64,000 bases of DNA from Sphaerisporangium sp040685555 (GCF_040685555.1 NZ_JBFBIK010000019.1:21057-85056); one strand, 5' to 3'; shown: positions 15,566 to 24,275, counted from the stretch's first letter. Program-made: numbers and translations. The notes: generated by a model not told the origin, from the letters alone.

Positions 15566-16453
15566 GTGAAGATGGTCGGCATGAGTGCGATGAACGTGGA
15601 GTCCCTTGTCGCGATCGACGTGCACACGCACGCCGAGGTCTCGCTGGACGGTGGAGAGTCGCTCTCCGGCGCGCTGAAGAGCGGCGCCGACGAGTACTTC
15701 AAGCTGGCGGGGCAGCGCCGGCCGACCGTGCCGGAGATCGCCGCGTTCTACCGCGAGCGTGCCATGGCCGCCGTCGTGTTCACCGTGGACGCGGAGACCG
15801 CGACCGGGCATCCTCCCGTGCCCAACGAGGAGATAGCCCAGGCCTGCGCGGACAACGCCGACGTGCTGATCCCTTTCGCTGGGGTCGATCCGTGGAAGGG
15901 CAAGGCGGCGGTGCGGCAGGCCCGGCGCCTGGTCGAGGAGTACGGCGTTCGGGGGTTCAAGTTCCACCCGAACCTGCAGGCGTTCTTCCCCAACGACCGG
16001 ATGGCGTACGGGCTGTACGAAGTGCTGGAGGAGCTCCAGGTTCCGGCGTTGTTCCACACCGGCCAGACCGGCATCGGGGCGGGGGTCCCCGGAGGCGGGG
16101 GGGTACGGCTGAAGTACTCCGACCCGATGCACGTGGACGACGTCGCCGTCGACTTCCCCGAGCTGCCGATCATCCTCGCGCACCCGTCGTTCCCCTGGCA
16201 GGACGAGGCGCTGGCGGTGGCCACGCACAAGCCGCGGGTCCACATCGACCTTTCGGGCTGGTCGCCTAAGTACTTCCCGCCGCAGCTCGTGCAGTACGCG
16301 AACACGCTGCTCAAGGACAAGGTGCTGTTCGGCTCGGACTTTCCGCTTATATCGCCAGATCGGTGGCTGGCCGACTTCGAGAAGCTGCCGATCAAGGACG
16401 AGGTCCGGCCAAAGATCCTCAAGTACAACGCGGCGCGGCTGCTCGGGCTCTGA
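15566..16453 (+). CDS. amidohydrolase-family metal-dependent hydrolase or decarboxylase
   Basis: A 295-residue PF04909-type TIM-barrel enzyme. The metal motif DVHTH is near residue 18. Further ligands are plausible in GFKFHPN near 132, FHTGQTG near 165, LAHPSFPW near 206 and GSDFPLI near 258, so the site looks complete. Relatives hydrate, hydrolyse or decarboxylate acids such as 2-amino-3-carboxymuconate semialdehyde or 4-oxalomesaconate. GTG 15566 follows GAAGG and is 8 bp from the ligase stop. Later ATGs at 15581 and 15590 are possible starts. The pairing with a CoA ligase suggests handling of a ring-cleavage acid. Confidence 0.8.
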   Translation: MKMVGMSAMNVESLVAIDVHTHAEVSLDGGESLSGALKSGADEYFKLAGQRRPTVPEIAAFYRERAMAAVVFTVDAETATGHPPVPNEEIAQACADNADVLIPFAGVDPWKGKAAVRQARRLVEEYGVRGFKFHPNLQAFFPNDRMAYGLYEVLEELQVPALFHTGQTGIGAGVPGGGGVRLKYSDPMHVDDVAVDFPELPIILAHPSFPWQDEALAVATHKPRVHIDLSGWSPKYFPPQLVQYANTLLKDKVLFGSDFPLISPDRWLADFEKLPIKDEVRPKILKYNAARLLGL

Positions 16454-16504
16454 CGCCCCGGGGGGCCGTCGAAACCTGCCGGCAGGACGCGTGGCCCAAG
16501 GGGT

Positions 16505-16789
16505 TCAGAGGACGTCCGTCTGATCGCGGGCCGCGATGGCCGGGGCCATGAACTCGCGGAAACGGGCGAACTGCTCCGCGTCCATCCGGAGCCCCATGCC
16601 GTTGACGATCCGGTCGTCCTCGGACCTGGAGCCGATTTGGACCTGGAACCCGTCACCGCGCGGCTTCGCGTCCACCCCGAGGAACGCCACGTGGTGACGC
16701 CTGACACTGGACAGGGTCCGGTGGAAGATTTCGAGGGTCCTGCCATCCTGCACCAGGATGTAGTCGCCCAGATGGAACTCCGCCGCCAT
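16505..16789 (-). CDS. small conserved-looking hypothetical protein
   Basis: A 94-residue soluble protein without recognised domain. It begins MAAEFHLGDYILVQDGRTLE, predicted beta-rich, followed by a helix near the C-terminus (MDAEQFARFREFMAPAIAA). No signal peptide, no Cys. ATG 16789 is chosen over an upstream in-frame start because the region before it is a poor protein. It lies between the amidohydrolase and the alcohol dehydrogenase gene, on the latter's strand and 87 bp downstream of it, so it may be co-transcribed. Function unknown. Confidence 0.6.
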   Translation of the reverse strand: MAAEFHLGDYILVQDGRTLEIFHRTLSSVRRHHVAFLGVDAKPRGDGFQVQIGSRSEDDRIVNGMGLRMDAEQFARFREFMAPAIAARDQTDVL

Positions 16790-16876
16790 GGCTCCCGCTT
16801 CCGTCCGCCGAACCGATGCCCGACAGTACCGTCTCACGCGTGGGACCGGCGTCGGCGTCGGGTCGGGATCGGCGTC

Positions 16877-17980
16877 TCAGTCGAAGACGATGACGCTGCG
16901 GGCGACGGCGCCCCGGCGTACGTGCTCGACGGCCTCGTTGATCTGGTCGAGGGGGATGCGCTCGCTGACCAGCCCGTCCAGGTCGAGACGGCCGCGCAGA
17001 TACTGCTCGGCCAGCATCGGCAGGTCCCGGATGGGGGCCGCGTCGCCGCCCTGGGTGCCCATCAGGCGGCGGGAGGCGAACAGCAGCGAGGCCTCGACGC
17101 CGACGGTGCTTCCGGCGGGAGGGCTGCCCACCATGACCGTCGTGCCCCCGGGCCGGGTGGCGGCGAACGCCGTGCCGAGCACGCCCGCCACGCCGGTGAC
17201 GTCGAAGGCGTAGTCGGCGCCGCCCCGCACGATGCCGCCCACCTGTGCGGGCAGGTCGTCGGCCAGGATGGCGTGGGTCGCGCCGAACTTCCCCGCGAGC
17301 CCCAGCTTGGGCTCGGCGACGTCCGCGGCGATGATCGTCGTCGCCCCGGCGAGGACGGCTCCCTGGATGACGTTCAGCCCGACGCCGCCGCAGCCGACCA
17401 CAAGCACGCTGGACCCGGGCCGTACCTGGGCCACGTTGAGCACCGCGCCGACCCCGGTGACCACCGCGCAGGCGAGCAGGCACATCAGATCCATCGGCGC
17501 GTCCTTGGCGATCTTGACGCACATGCGCTCGCCGACCACGGCGTACTCGGCGAACGAGCCGATGCCGATCATCGTCTTGGCGGGGGTGCCGTCCACGCTC
17601 AGTCGGGTGGTGCCGTCGCCCATCGTGCCCATGATGGCGGCCATCCGGGCCGGGTCGCCGCACAGGTGGAAGCGGCCCGCGCCGCAGTCGCGGCAGCGAC
17701 CGCAGGGACCGTTCATCGCGATGATGACGTGGTCGCCGGGCCTGACGGCGGTCACGCCCGCGCCGACGCTCTCGACCACGCCCGCGCTCTCGTGGCCGAG
17801 GACGAACGGCAGGCGCCGCACGACGGGGCTCTTGCCGTCCAGGGCCTTGATGTCGGAGCCGCACACGCCGGAGGCGGCGATCTTGACCCGCGCTTCGCCG
17901 GGACCGGGACCGGCGATCTCGATGTCCCGGATCTCCATCTCGGCCCCGAACTCGGTCAGTACGGCTGCGCGCATCAACAT
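16877..17980 (-). CDS. zinc-dependent alcohol dehydrogenase (MDR family)
   Basis: A 367-residue medium-chain dehydrogenase/reductase that oxidises an alcohol with NAD(P)+. The catalytic zinc ligands are Cys40 and the His63-Glu64 pair in GHESAG. The structural zinc is held by Cys93, 96, 99 and 107 in CGRCRDCGAGRFHLC. The Rossmann motif GCGGVGL is near 198. Start ATG 17980; MRAAVL at 17974 is an alternative. It diverges from the acyl-CoA dehydrogenase pair across a region with two KstR2-like palindromes. A role in oxidising a hydroxylated intermediate is inferred. Confidence 0.9.
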   Translation of the reverse strand: MLMRAAVLTEFGAEMEIRDIEIAGPGPGEARVKIAASGVCGSDIKALDGKSPVVRRLPFVLGHESAGVVESVGAGVTAVRPGDHVIIAMNGPCGRCRDCGAGRFHLCGDPARMAAIMGTMGDGTTRLSVDGTPAKTMIGIGSFAEYAVVGERMCVKIAKDAPMDLMCLLACAVVTGVGAVLNVAQVRPGSSVLVVGCGGVGLNVIQGAVLAGATTIIAADVAEPKLGLAGKFGATHAILADDLPAQVGGIVRGGADYAFDVTGVAGVLGTAFAATRPGGTTVMVGSPPAGSTVGVEASLLFASRRLMGTQGGDAAPIRDLPMLAEQYLRGRLDLDGLVSERIPLDQINEAVEHVRRGAVARSVIVFD

Positions 17981-18046
17981 CCGCCGGGCTCCGTCCCACC
18001 TGTCTGGATGGCTCTGGTCCGAACGCTAGCGAGGCGCTGTGTTCAA

Positions 18047-18064
18047 AGCAAGCAGTTGCTTGGC
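18047..18064. promoter_or_regulatory. KstR2-like operator, site 2
   Basis: AGCAAGCA-GT-TGCTTGGC, seven of eight arm positions pair. It is placed 67 bp upstream of the alcohol dehydrogenase start and 96 bp upstream of the first acyl-CoA dehydrogenase. Confidence 0.55.
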
Positions 18065-18112
18065 TCGGATGGCCTCCGGTCTACGAACGGCCGCCGCGGC
18101 GCTGGCAAGGAC

Positions 18113-18130
18113 ACCAAGCGTGCGCTAGTT
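18113..18130. promoter_or_regulatory. KstR2-like operator, site 3, overlapping a probable -10
   Basis: ACCAAGCG-TG-CGCTAGTT. The first 16 bases are identical to site 4 at 35780-35797. TAGTTT at 18126-18131 is a plausible -10 box, 29 bp before the GTG at 18160. Confidence 0.55.
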
Positions 18131-18159
18131 TGGTTGGGCCGCCGACCTACGGAGGACAT

Positions 18160-19305
18160 GTGGATCTGGACTTCACGCGGGCGGAACAGGACTTCCGGGC
18201 CGAGGTCCGCGCCTGGCTGGCGGCACACGTGCCGGACCCTCCGCTCCCCTCCATGGACACCGCCGAGGGCTTCGAGGCGCACCGGGAGTGGGAGCGTCTG
18301 CTGGCCGCCGAGAGCTACTCCGTCGTCAGCTGGCCCCGCGAGTACGGCGGGCGAGGCGCGTCCCTGGTCGAGTGGCTGATCTTCGAGGAGGAGTACTGGG
18401 CGGCGGGCGCGCCCGGCAGGGTCGGCCAGAACGGCATCTTCCTGCTGGCGCCCACCCTGTTCACCACCGGCACCGCCGCGCAGCGGGACAGGTTCCTCGT
18501 CAGGATGGCACGGGCCGACGACGTCTGGGCCCAGGCCTGGTCGGAGCCCGAGGCGGGCAGCGACCTGGCCTCGCTGCGCTCGCGCGCCGAGCGGGTGGAC
18601 GGCGGCTGGCGCCTGTACGGGCAGAAGACCTGGAGCTCCCGGGCCGGCTACGCGGACTGGGGCTTCGGCCTGTTCCGCTCCGATCCCGAGTCGGCACGCC
18701 ACCGGGGCCTGACCTACTTCATGTTCCCGCTCCGGGACGTCACGGTCCGCCCGATCGCCCAGCTCGACGGCGAGCACGGGTTCGCCGAGCTGTTCTTCGA
18801 CGGCGTCTTCGTCCCCGACGACCAGGTGCTCGGCGCGCCGGGAGAGGGCTGGCGCATCGCCATGGCCACGACCTCCTCCGAGCGCGGCCTCACGCTGCGG
18901 AGCCCCGGCCGCTTCCTGGCCACGGCCGACCGCCTCGTACGGCTGGCGCGCACGCTGAACCCCGACCCGGTGCTCGCCGACCAGGTGGCGCGGGCGTGGC
19001 TCGACGCCGAGGCCTACCGGCTGCACACCTTCGGCACCGCCCGCAGGCTCGCAGCGGGAGAGGAGATCGGCTCGGCTTCCAGCATGGGGAAGGTCTTCTG
19101 GTCCGAGTTGGACGTGCGCATGCACACCCTCGCCCTCCAGCTCCTCGGCCAGCGAGGGCTGCTCTCCGGCGGCGCGCCCGACTCCGCGGACGGCGGGCGG
19201 TGGCTCGACGGCTTCCTGTTCTCCCTCGCGGGCACGATCTACGCGGGCACCAACGAGATCCAGCGGAACATCATCGCCGAGCGCGTCCTTGGGCTGCCGC
19301 GATGA
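18160..19305 (+). CDS. acyl-CoA dehydrogenase (FadE-type, first subunit of a pair)
   Basis: A 381-residue FAD-dependent acyl-CoA dehydrogenase that introduces an alpha-beta double bond. The N-terminal helical domain, the QAWSEPEAGSDLASLRSRAE motif near 125, a KTWSSRAGYADW segment near 155 and the C-terminal IYAGTNEIQRNIIAERVLG are characteristic. The MCAD-type catalytic Glu (Y-E-G-T) is Ala here, so a Glu elsewhere, perhaps in SSERGL near 245, would have to act as base. GTG 18160 behind GGAGGA is the chosen start; an upstream TTG would include the operator. It overlaps the next gene by ATGA, the usual arrangement of actinobacterial heteromeric FadE pairs for steroid substrates. Confidence 0.9.
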   Translation: MDLDFTRAEQDFRAEVRAWLAAHVPDPPLPSMDTAEGFEAHREWERLLAAESYSVVSWPREYGGRGASLVEWLIFEEEYWAAGAPGRVGQNGIFLLAPTLFTTGTAAQRDRFLVRMARADDVWAQAWSEPEAGSDLASLRSRAERVDGGWRLYGQKTWSSRAGYADWGFGLFRSDPESARHRGLTYFMFPLRDVTVRPIAQLDGEHGFAELFFDGVFVPDDQVLGAPGEGWRIAMATTSSERGLTLRSPGRFLATADRLVRLARTLNPDPVLADQVARAWLDAEAYRLHTFGTARRLAAGEEIGSASSMGKVFWSELDVRMHTLALQLLGQRGLLSGGAPDSADGGRWLDGFLFSLAGTIYAGTNEIQRNIIAERVLGLPR

Positions 19306-20312
19306 ACTTCGCGTTCAGCGACGACCAGCTCGCGCTCGCGGCCACCGTCAAGGACGTACTCCGGGCCCACTGCCCCCCGCGCGCCGTGCGGGACGCGGGG
19401 CTGGACGGCGACCGCACGCCGGCCTGGGCGCACCTGGCGAAGGCCGGCCTGTTCGGGATGCTCGTGCCCGAGCGCTACGACGGCATGGGTCTCGGGGTCA
19501 CCGACGCGGTCCTGGCCTTCGAGGAAACGGGAAGGGCCGCCCTGCCCGGCCCCGTCGCCGAGACCGCCGCCGCCGCGCCCGTACTGCTGGCCGGCGACCC
19601 GGCCGCGGCCTCGTCGGTGCTGCCGGGGGTGGCGGCCGGTACGACGATCGTGAGTGTGCGCCTCGGCGACCAGGTGTACGCCCCGGACGCCGACCTCGTG
19701 GACCTGCTGATCCTGGAGGAGGACGGCGAGCTGCACGCGGTGCCCGCGGAGGCTGTACGGCTCACGCCCCAGCCCGGGGTGGATCCGGTACGCAGGCTGT
19801 TCGCCGCCGCCTTCGACCCCTCGCCCGGCACCCGTCTGGCGCACGCGGGACCCGGCGCCCTGCGAGGGGTGACGATCGCGGTCGCCGCGCAGCTCATCGG
19901 GCTGGCCCGGCACCTGCTGGAGACGACGGTGGGCTACGCGAGGACGCGGCGGCAGTTCGGCGCGGCGGTCGGGACGTTCCAGGCGGTGAAGCACCAGCTC
20001 GCCGACGTCGCCATCGCGATCGACTTCGCCGCGCCGCTCGTCTACGCGGCGGCCTTCGCCGCCGACCGCGACCTGCCCTCGGCCGACCGGGACGTGAGCG
20101 CGGCCAAGGCGGCGGCGGGCGAGGCGGCCGACCGCGCCGCCCGGGTCGCGCTCCAGGTCCACGGGGCCATCGGCTACACCGGCGAGCTGGACCTGCGGCT
20201 GTGGCTGGCCCGGGTCTGGTCGCTCGCGTCTGCCTACGGGAACACCGGTCTGCACCGCTCGCGCCTCAGGTCGGCGATCCTCGGCACCCCCGAGCTGCGG
20301 AGATGGCCGTGA
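19302..20312 (+). CDS. acyl-CoA dehydrogenase (FadE-type, second subunit)
   Basis: A 336-residue, short acyl-CoA dehydrogenase paralogue. It has the N-terminal helical domain (MNFAFSDDQLALAATVKDVL), a shortened middle beta domain and the C-terminal domain with YARTRRQFGAAVGTFQAVKH near 207 and QVHGAIGYTGELDL near 285. FAD-contacting Arg and Gln residues of the C-terminal motif are kept, but the region of the catalytic Glu is not evident. Such partners form alpha2beta2 complexes with the upstream type of subunit in steroid catabolism. ATG 19302 overlaps the upstream TGA. Confidence 0.88.
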   Translation: MNFAFSDDQLALAATVKDVLRAHCPPRAVRDAGLDGDRTPAWAHLAKAGLFGMLVPERYDGMGLGVTDAVLAFEETGRAALPGPVAETAAAAPVLLAGDPAAASSVLPGVAAGTTIVSVRLGDQVYAPDADLVDLLILEEDGELHAVPAEAVRLTPQPGVDPVRRLFAAAFDPSPGTRLAHAGPGALRGVTIAVAAQLIGLARHLLETTVGYARTRRQFGAAVGTFQAVKHQLADVAIAIDFAAPLVYAAAFAADRDLPSADRDVSAAKAAAGEAADRAARVALQVHGAIGYTGELDLRLWLARVWSLASAYGNTGLHRSRLRSAILGTPELRRWP

Positions 20313-20328
20313 GCGCGGAGGTGGGCCG

Positions 20329-21186
20329 ATGAGGTTCGGCGTCCCGCTCGGACTGCTGCATCCGGCGGCCTGGAAGGACGTGGCCGTGGCGGCCGACGAG
20401 CTGGGGTTCGAGTCGGTCTGGCTGCCCGAGCATCTCGTCTTCGCCACGGACCTGTCGCTGGCGGCCTATCCCGGAACCGGCAGGCCGGGCATCTCACCCG
20501 CGACCCCGCTCTTCGACGCGCCCGCCTACCTGTGCTGGCTGGCCGCCCTCACCTCACGGGTGCGGCTCGGCACGGCGGTTCACCTGTACGCCCTGCGGCA
20601 CCCGTTCGTCTCGGCCCGCGCCTTCGCGACCCTCGACGTGGTGTCGGGCGGCCGGGCGATCTGCGGAGTGGGCGCCGGATGGTACCCGGGGGAGTGGCTG
20701 GCGGCGGGCGTGGACTTCGCGACCCGCGGGCCACGGCTGGACGAGGCCATCGAGGTGACCAGGCGGCTCTGGTCGGAGCCGGTCGTGGCTCACGACGGGC
20801 GGTTCTTCGCGTTCCCGCAGGTCGCCTTCGAGCCCAAGCCCGTCCAGGAGCGGCTGCCCATCCTCGCGGGGGGCGAGTCGGTCGCGGCGCTGCGCCGGGC
20901 GGCCACCCTGTGCGACGGCTGGATCAGCATGCCGCACACGCTGGAGTCGATCCGTCCCCGGCTCGACCGGCTGGCCGCCCTGCGCGGCGCCCACGGTTCG
21001 GCGGATCCCTTCTCCGTCACCGTGCACGCCTACTCGCTGGCGGGGCCGGACGAGATCGGCGGCTGGGAGGCGCTGGGCGTGGACCGCATGATCGTCCGTC
21101 CCTGGACGCGGGGCCGCGAGGCGGTGGCGAGGCTCGCGGATTTCGCCGACCGGTACGGCGTCCGTGATCGGGCCGTCGTGGACTGA
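20329..21186 (+). CDS. LLM-class F420-dependent oxidoreductase
   Basis: A 285-residue luciferase-like protein beginning MRFGVPLGLLHPAAW, with LGFESVWLPEHLVF near residue 26, DVVSGGRAICGVGAGWYPGEW near 104 and ERLPILAGGESVAALRRAA near 178, all F420-LLM landmarks. GGAGG precedes ATG 20329, 16 bp after the acyl-CoA dehydrogenase stop, so the three genes form one operon. Its 3' 157 bp overlap the convergent CHAP gene. A redox step on the acyl-CoA or on a ketone released from it is likely; details unknown. Confidence 0.85.
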   Translation: MRFGVPLGLLHPAAWKDVAVAADELGFESVWLPEHLVFATDLSLAAYPGTGRPGISPATPLFDAPAYLCWLAALTSRVRLGTAVHLYALRHPFVSARAFATLDVVSGGRAICGVGAGWYPGEWLAAGVDFATRGPRLDEAIEVTRRLWSEPVVAHDGRFFAFPQVAFEPKPVQERLPILAGGESVAALRRAATLCDGWISMPHTLESIRPRLDRLAALRGAHGSADPFSVTVHAYSLAGPDEIGGWEALGVDRMIVRPWTRGREAVARLADFADRYGVRDRAVVD

Positions 21187-21941
21187 GTGCCCGTGCTCCG
21201 CCTGGTCACGGCGTGCGCCAGCCGTACGGAGGCCCGCGTGACCTTGAAGTAGGCGATCAGGACGAGGGCGGCGATGAGCATGGGGATCACCAGGGCGCTC
21301 ATGCCGAGGTCGCCCTGCTGGGGGCCGGTGGTGAACGCGCCGACGGCCCTTGGCGCGAGCGCCGTCGCGGACAGCGGGAACTCGGCGGCCTTGAGCGTCA
21401 CCGACGGGGCCTCCGCGGGACCGGCGAGGGGGATGCGAGTGGACGGCGCCTTCGCCAGGACGGGCTCGGGGGCCATCTTGGCCTGGATCTTGTCGGGGTA
21501 GCCGTAGCCGACGACGGAGCTCTGGTCCCTGACCTTCTCCCGGACGAACTGGCCGTCGACGTTGCCCTCGATCGTGTGGATGGTGTCACCGTCGACGGAG
21601 ATGACCATGCCCACGTGGTCGATGTTGTCGACGACGCCGGAGCCTCCCCAGTCGTAGAACACAACGGCGCCCGGCTTGGGGGTGCTGCCCCAGGCGTCGT
21701 GGCCGATGAACCACTTCGCGTGGTCGACGGTGTAGGCGAACTGGCCGAACCACTTCTCGTAGCCGAGCTTGTGGGCCGCCCACGACAGGAACATGTCACA
21801 CCAGGGCTGGGCCGAGTAGTCGGAGTCGAACTCGACCGTGTTGCCGTACCAATCTCCGAACTTGGTGTAACCGCCGCCCTGCTCGCTGTAGCCGAGCTGG
21901 GTCTTGAGCAAATCAAGGATCTTCTGAACTTCAGGCGACAT
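21030..21941 (-). CDS. CHAP-domain protein with C-terminal membrane anchor
   Basis: A 303-residue protein. A CHAP (NlpC/P60-like) domain occupies about residues 1-150, with catalytic Cys48 in PWCDMF and His109 in NIDHVGMV. This suggests a peptidoglycan amidase or endopeptidase. There is no N-terminal signal peptide, a feature of many actinobacterial CHAP proteins of this type. A Pro/Ala-rich linker leads to one hydrophobic helix at 214-232, then a basic, Ser/Thr-rich tail. The last 52 codons lie antisense to the LLM gene, so the true tail may be shorter in relatives. How it is exported is unclear. Confidence 0.78.
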   Translation of the reverse strand: MSPEVQKILDLLKTQLGYSEQGGGYTKFGDWYGNTVEFDSDYSAQPWCDMFLSWAAHKLGYEKWFGQFAYTVDHAKWFIGHDAWGSTPKPGAVVFYDWGGSGVVDNIDHVGMVISVDGDTIHTIEGNVDGQFVREKVRDQSSVVGYGYPDKIQAKMAPEPVLAKAPSTRIPLAGPAEAPSVTLKAAEFPLSATALAPRAVGAFTTGPQQGDLGMSALVIPMLIAALVLIAYFKVTRASVRLAHAVTRRSTGTQSTTARSRTPYRSAKSASLATASRPRVQGRTIMRSTPSASQPPISSGPASE

Positions 21942-22030
21942 AGGAAGTGAGGGACCTTCCGCTTGTACGACCGACGCTGAGGTACGTCAGGTGTTCCGTG
22001 TTGTGGTGGAGGACGTTAGTCAGGAAAATC

Positions 22031-22066
22031 CCAGGTCAAAAGGGGGTCAACTTGACCCCCACCTGG
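22031..22066. repeat. large inverted repeat between the CHAP and thioesterase genes
   Basis: GGGGGTCAA (22042-22050), centre C, TTGACCCCC (22052-22060) is a perfect 9-bp dyad. It is enclosed by CCAGGT (22031-22036) and ACCTGG (22061-22066) with an asymmetric CAAAA bulge. It lies 100 bp upstream of the CHAP start and 164 bp before the thioesterase start. It could be a repressor site or a stem-loop in the CHAP leader. Confidence 0.6.
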
Positions 22067-22229
22067 CATCTCCATGGCGGTCGCGCGCCTGGAACCCCGT
22101 GCCCACCGGGGTTCGCGTCCCTGTACGGCCCGTCTGCGGATCAATCCTCGAATGGGATTCCTTTACCCAAACATGACTAAAACGGTCAGATTCGAACGGC
22201 ATTCGGTGACTCGTCCTAGAATCGGCGGC

Positions 22230-22889
22230 ATGATGCCCGATCTCGCCACGCCCCAGGAGTCCGATGGCGAGGCCCGTCTCGCGGCCCTCGCCGTGCTCGC
22301 CCAGCAGGTGCGAGACCTCGTCGACGCGGTCGTGCTGACGGACGTGCCCGAGGACGAGCTGACCGCGGTGACCGCCGGCCTCGTGGCGCTGACCGACCGG
22401 CTGACCGCCACCCGGCGCTCGGCCCCGCTGGCCCACGAGTTCGGCCCCGACGGCCGCTTCCGGCACCTCGGCAACGCCGTCACCGGCGAGTGCAACCCGT
22501 ACGCGCTCCCGCTCGTCATCGACAGGCCCGCCGAAGGGGGATCAAGGGCCGAGGTGGTCTTCCGGCCGGCCCACGAGGGCCCGCCCGGGTCCGTTCACGG
22601 CGGCGTGACCGCCATGATCCTCGACCACCTGCTGGGGGACGCGGTCGCCACGTCCGGCAGGGCAGGTGTGACCGGCACGCTGAGCATCAGATACCGGCGG
22701 CCCGCTCCCTACGGCGAGCCGCTGGTGGCCTCCGCGGCCGTCTCGCGCGCCGAGGGACGCAAGACCTGGGCCGAGGGCACGATCGCCTCGCCGGACGGGA
22801 CGACCCTGGTGGAGGCCACGGGCCTGTTCATCACGCCCTCGCAGTGGGCGAACGGCGACGGGCCCGTCGAAGGGGCCGTCAACGCCTGA
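22230..22889 (+). CDS. hotdog-fold acyl-CoA thioesterase (PaaI/YbgC-like)
   Basis: A 219-residue protein with an N-terminal helical region (about 1-70) and a C-terminal hotdog domain. The motif GPPGSVHGGVTAMILDHLLGD near 117-137 carries the usual HGG and the Asp/His site. Hydrolysis of an acyl-CoA is expected. ATG 22230 and 22233 are adjacent; the former is used. A longer frame to 22074 runs into promoter-like sequence. It is bounded downstream by a strong hairpin. No operator copy lies upstream. Confidence 0.82.
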   Translation: MMPDLATPQESDGEARLAALAVLAQQVRDLVDAVVLTDVPEDELTAVTAGLVALTDRLTATRRSAPLAHEFGPDGRFRHLGNAVTGECNPYALPLVIDRPAEGGSRAEVVFRPAHEGPPGSVHGGVTAMILDHLLGDAVATSGRAGVTGTLSIRYRRPAPYGEPLVASAAVSRAEGRKTWAEGTIASPDGTTLVEATGLFITPSQWANGDGPVEGAVNA

Positions 22890-22890
22890 T

Positions 22891-22929
22891 CGCGTGAGGG
22901 GCGGCGAGCCCCCGCTCGCCCCTCACGCG
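22891..22929. terminator. bidirectional terminator hairpin
   Basis: CGCGTGAGGGGCG (22891-22903) pairs perfectly with CGCCCCTCACGCG (22917-22929), a 13-bp stem. It sits exactly between the convergent stops of the thioesterase (22889) and the esterase (22931). No U-tract. Confidence 0.75.
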
Positions 22930-22930
22930 T

Positions 22931-24127
22931 TCACGGGGTCGCCGTCAGAGAGGGGCTGGGCGTGGCGGCCGGCGCCTCGCCGACCGGCACGTGCAGCTGC
23001 TGCGCCAGCCACGGCAGGGCCTGCGGGACCTCGCGGTTCCAGGTGTTGAAGTTGTGCCCGCCGCTCGGCAGGATCAGCGAGGACGCCTGCATCGGGGGCT
23101 TCACCGCGTCCAGGAAGGCCAGCGTCGTCTTGTAGTTGGACTCACCCTTCTTGCTGCTGGTGACCAGCACGGAGATCGGCGGGTGAGGCATGTTGGCCAG
23201 GCGCCACATCAGGTCGTTCTCGTCCTGGAGCTTCCGGCTGCCGCCGAACAGGTCACCGGTCGTGGCGTCGATCGGCGCCTTGAAGTAGCCCGAGAGCGAC
23301 ACCGCGCTGGAGAACGCCTCCGGATGGCGCATGCTCATCTTCAGCGCGCAGTATCCGCCGGTGGAACCGCCAAGAACGCCCCAGTTGGCGGCGTCTGTCC
23401 CCACGCGGAAGGCGCTCGCCATCGACTCCCGCAGGTCCTTGGTGAAGTACGTCTCGACCTGCGGGCCGCCCGGCACGTCCATGCACTCGGTGTCGCGGGG
23501 CGGCGCCACGGTCGGGCGCATCAGCACCATGATCGTCGGCACCATCTCGTTGCGGTCGATCGCCTTGGCGGCCACGGTCGGGATGTTCATCCTGGTGACC
23601 AGGTTGCGGGCGTCGCCGGGGTAGCCGGTCAGCGCCAGGATCGCCGGGAAGCGCGTGTTGGCGAACTTCTTCTCGAAGTACTGCGGCGGCAGGTACACGT
23701 ACGCCGGGGAGCTCAGCCTGGAGGTGGCCCCCGAGATCACGACCTGCTCCAGCCTGCCCCCCGAGTGGCCCTTCCTGGTCGTGATCAGCGGCACGTGCGC
23801 GCTGCTGATGATCTGGACGCCCTTCGACGGCGGCGTGCCGGGGTCCCCGTGCCCTGTCTCGGCATCGGTCACGATGGGCGCGGCGGAGGCGCCGTCGGTA
23901 CCGAAAAGGTCGCTCCAACTACTGTAGAAGCCGAAATAGTTGTTCATGACGAGCGCGAGCGCGAAAAGGGTGAGAACCTGGTTTCCCAGAAGAACTCCCA
24001 CACGCCCGAGAATGGCGGGCCAGGTGCGCGCGCTCAGCCTGGGCCATATCCACCAGACTGACGCGGCGAGCGCTGCCACTGCCAGCAGGCCCACCAGAAG
24101 CTCCAGCTTTGTCGCTGTGAGTCCCAA
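22931..24127 (-). CDS. membrane-anchored esterase of the esterase D / antigen 85-like family
   Basis: A 398-residue protein. Two N-terminal hydrophobic helices (residues 9-29 and 42-63) anchor an extracytoplasmic alpha/beta-hydrolase domain of PF00756 type. The nucleophile elbow is GGSTGGYCA near residue 250, an Asp is available downstream, and the His is in SGGHNFNTW near 362. This family includes mycolyltransferases and secreted esterases. The start is TTG 24127 behind GGGGGAGAG; no ATG or GTG fits better. The Pro/Thr-rich C-terminus is short. Substrate unknown. Confidence 0.8.
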   Translation of the reverse strand: MGLTATKLELLVGLLAVAALAASVWWIWPRLSARTWPAILGRVGVLLGNQVLTLFALALVMNNYFGFYSSWSDLFGTDGASAAPIVTDAETGHGDPGTPPSKGVQIISSAHVPLITTRKGHSGGRLEQVVISGATSRLSSPAYVYLPPQYFEKKFANTRFPAILALTGYPGDARNLVTRMNIPTVAAKAIDRNEMVPTIMVLMRPTVAPPRDTECMDVPGGPQVETYFTKDLRESMASAFRVGTDAANWGVLGGSTGGYCALKMSMRHPEAFSSAVSLSGYFKAPIDATTGDLFGGSRKLQDENDLMWRLANMPHPPISVLVTSSKKGESNYKTTLAFLDAVKPPMQASSLILPSGGHNFNTWNREVPQALPWLAQQLHVPVGEAPAATPSPSLTATP

Positions 24128-24275
24128 TCTAACTCTCCCCCGGTCTTGGTCTCACTCCCAGCATCTTTTAGGGTAGTGCCCAGCAAAAGTTACTCAATCG
24201 AAATAAGGCCAGGGTAAGGATGTATCACTCCACGGATGCACAACGCACGGACCTCACCGTCTAGTGTGTCCTGAC

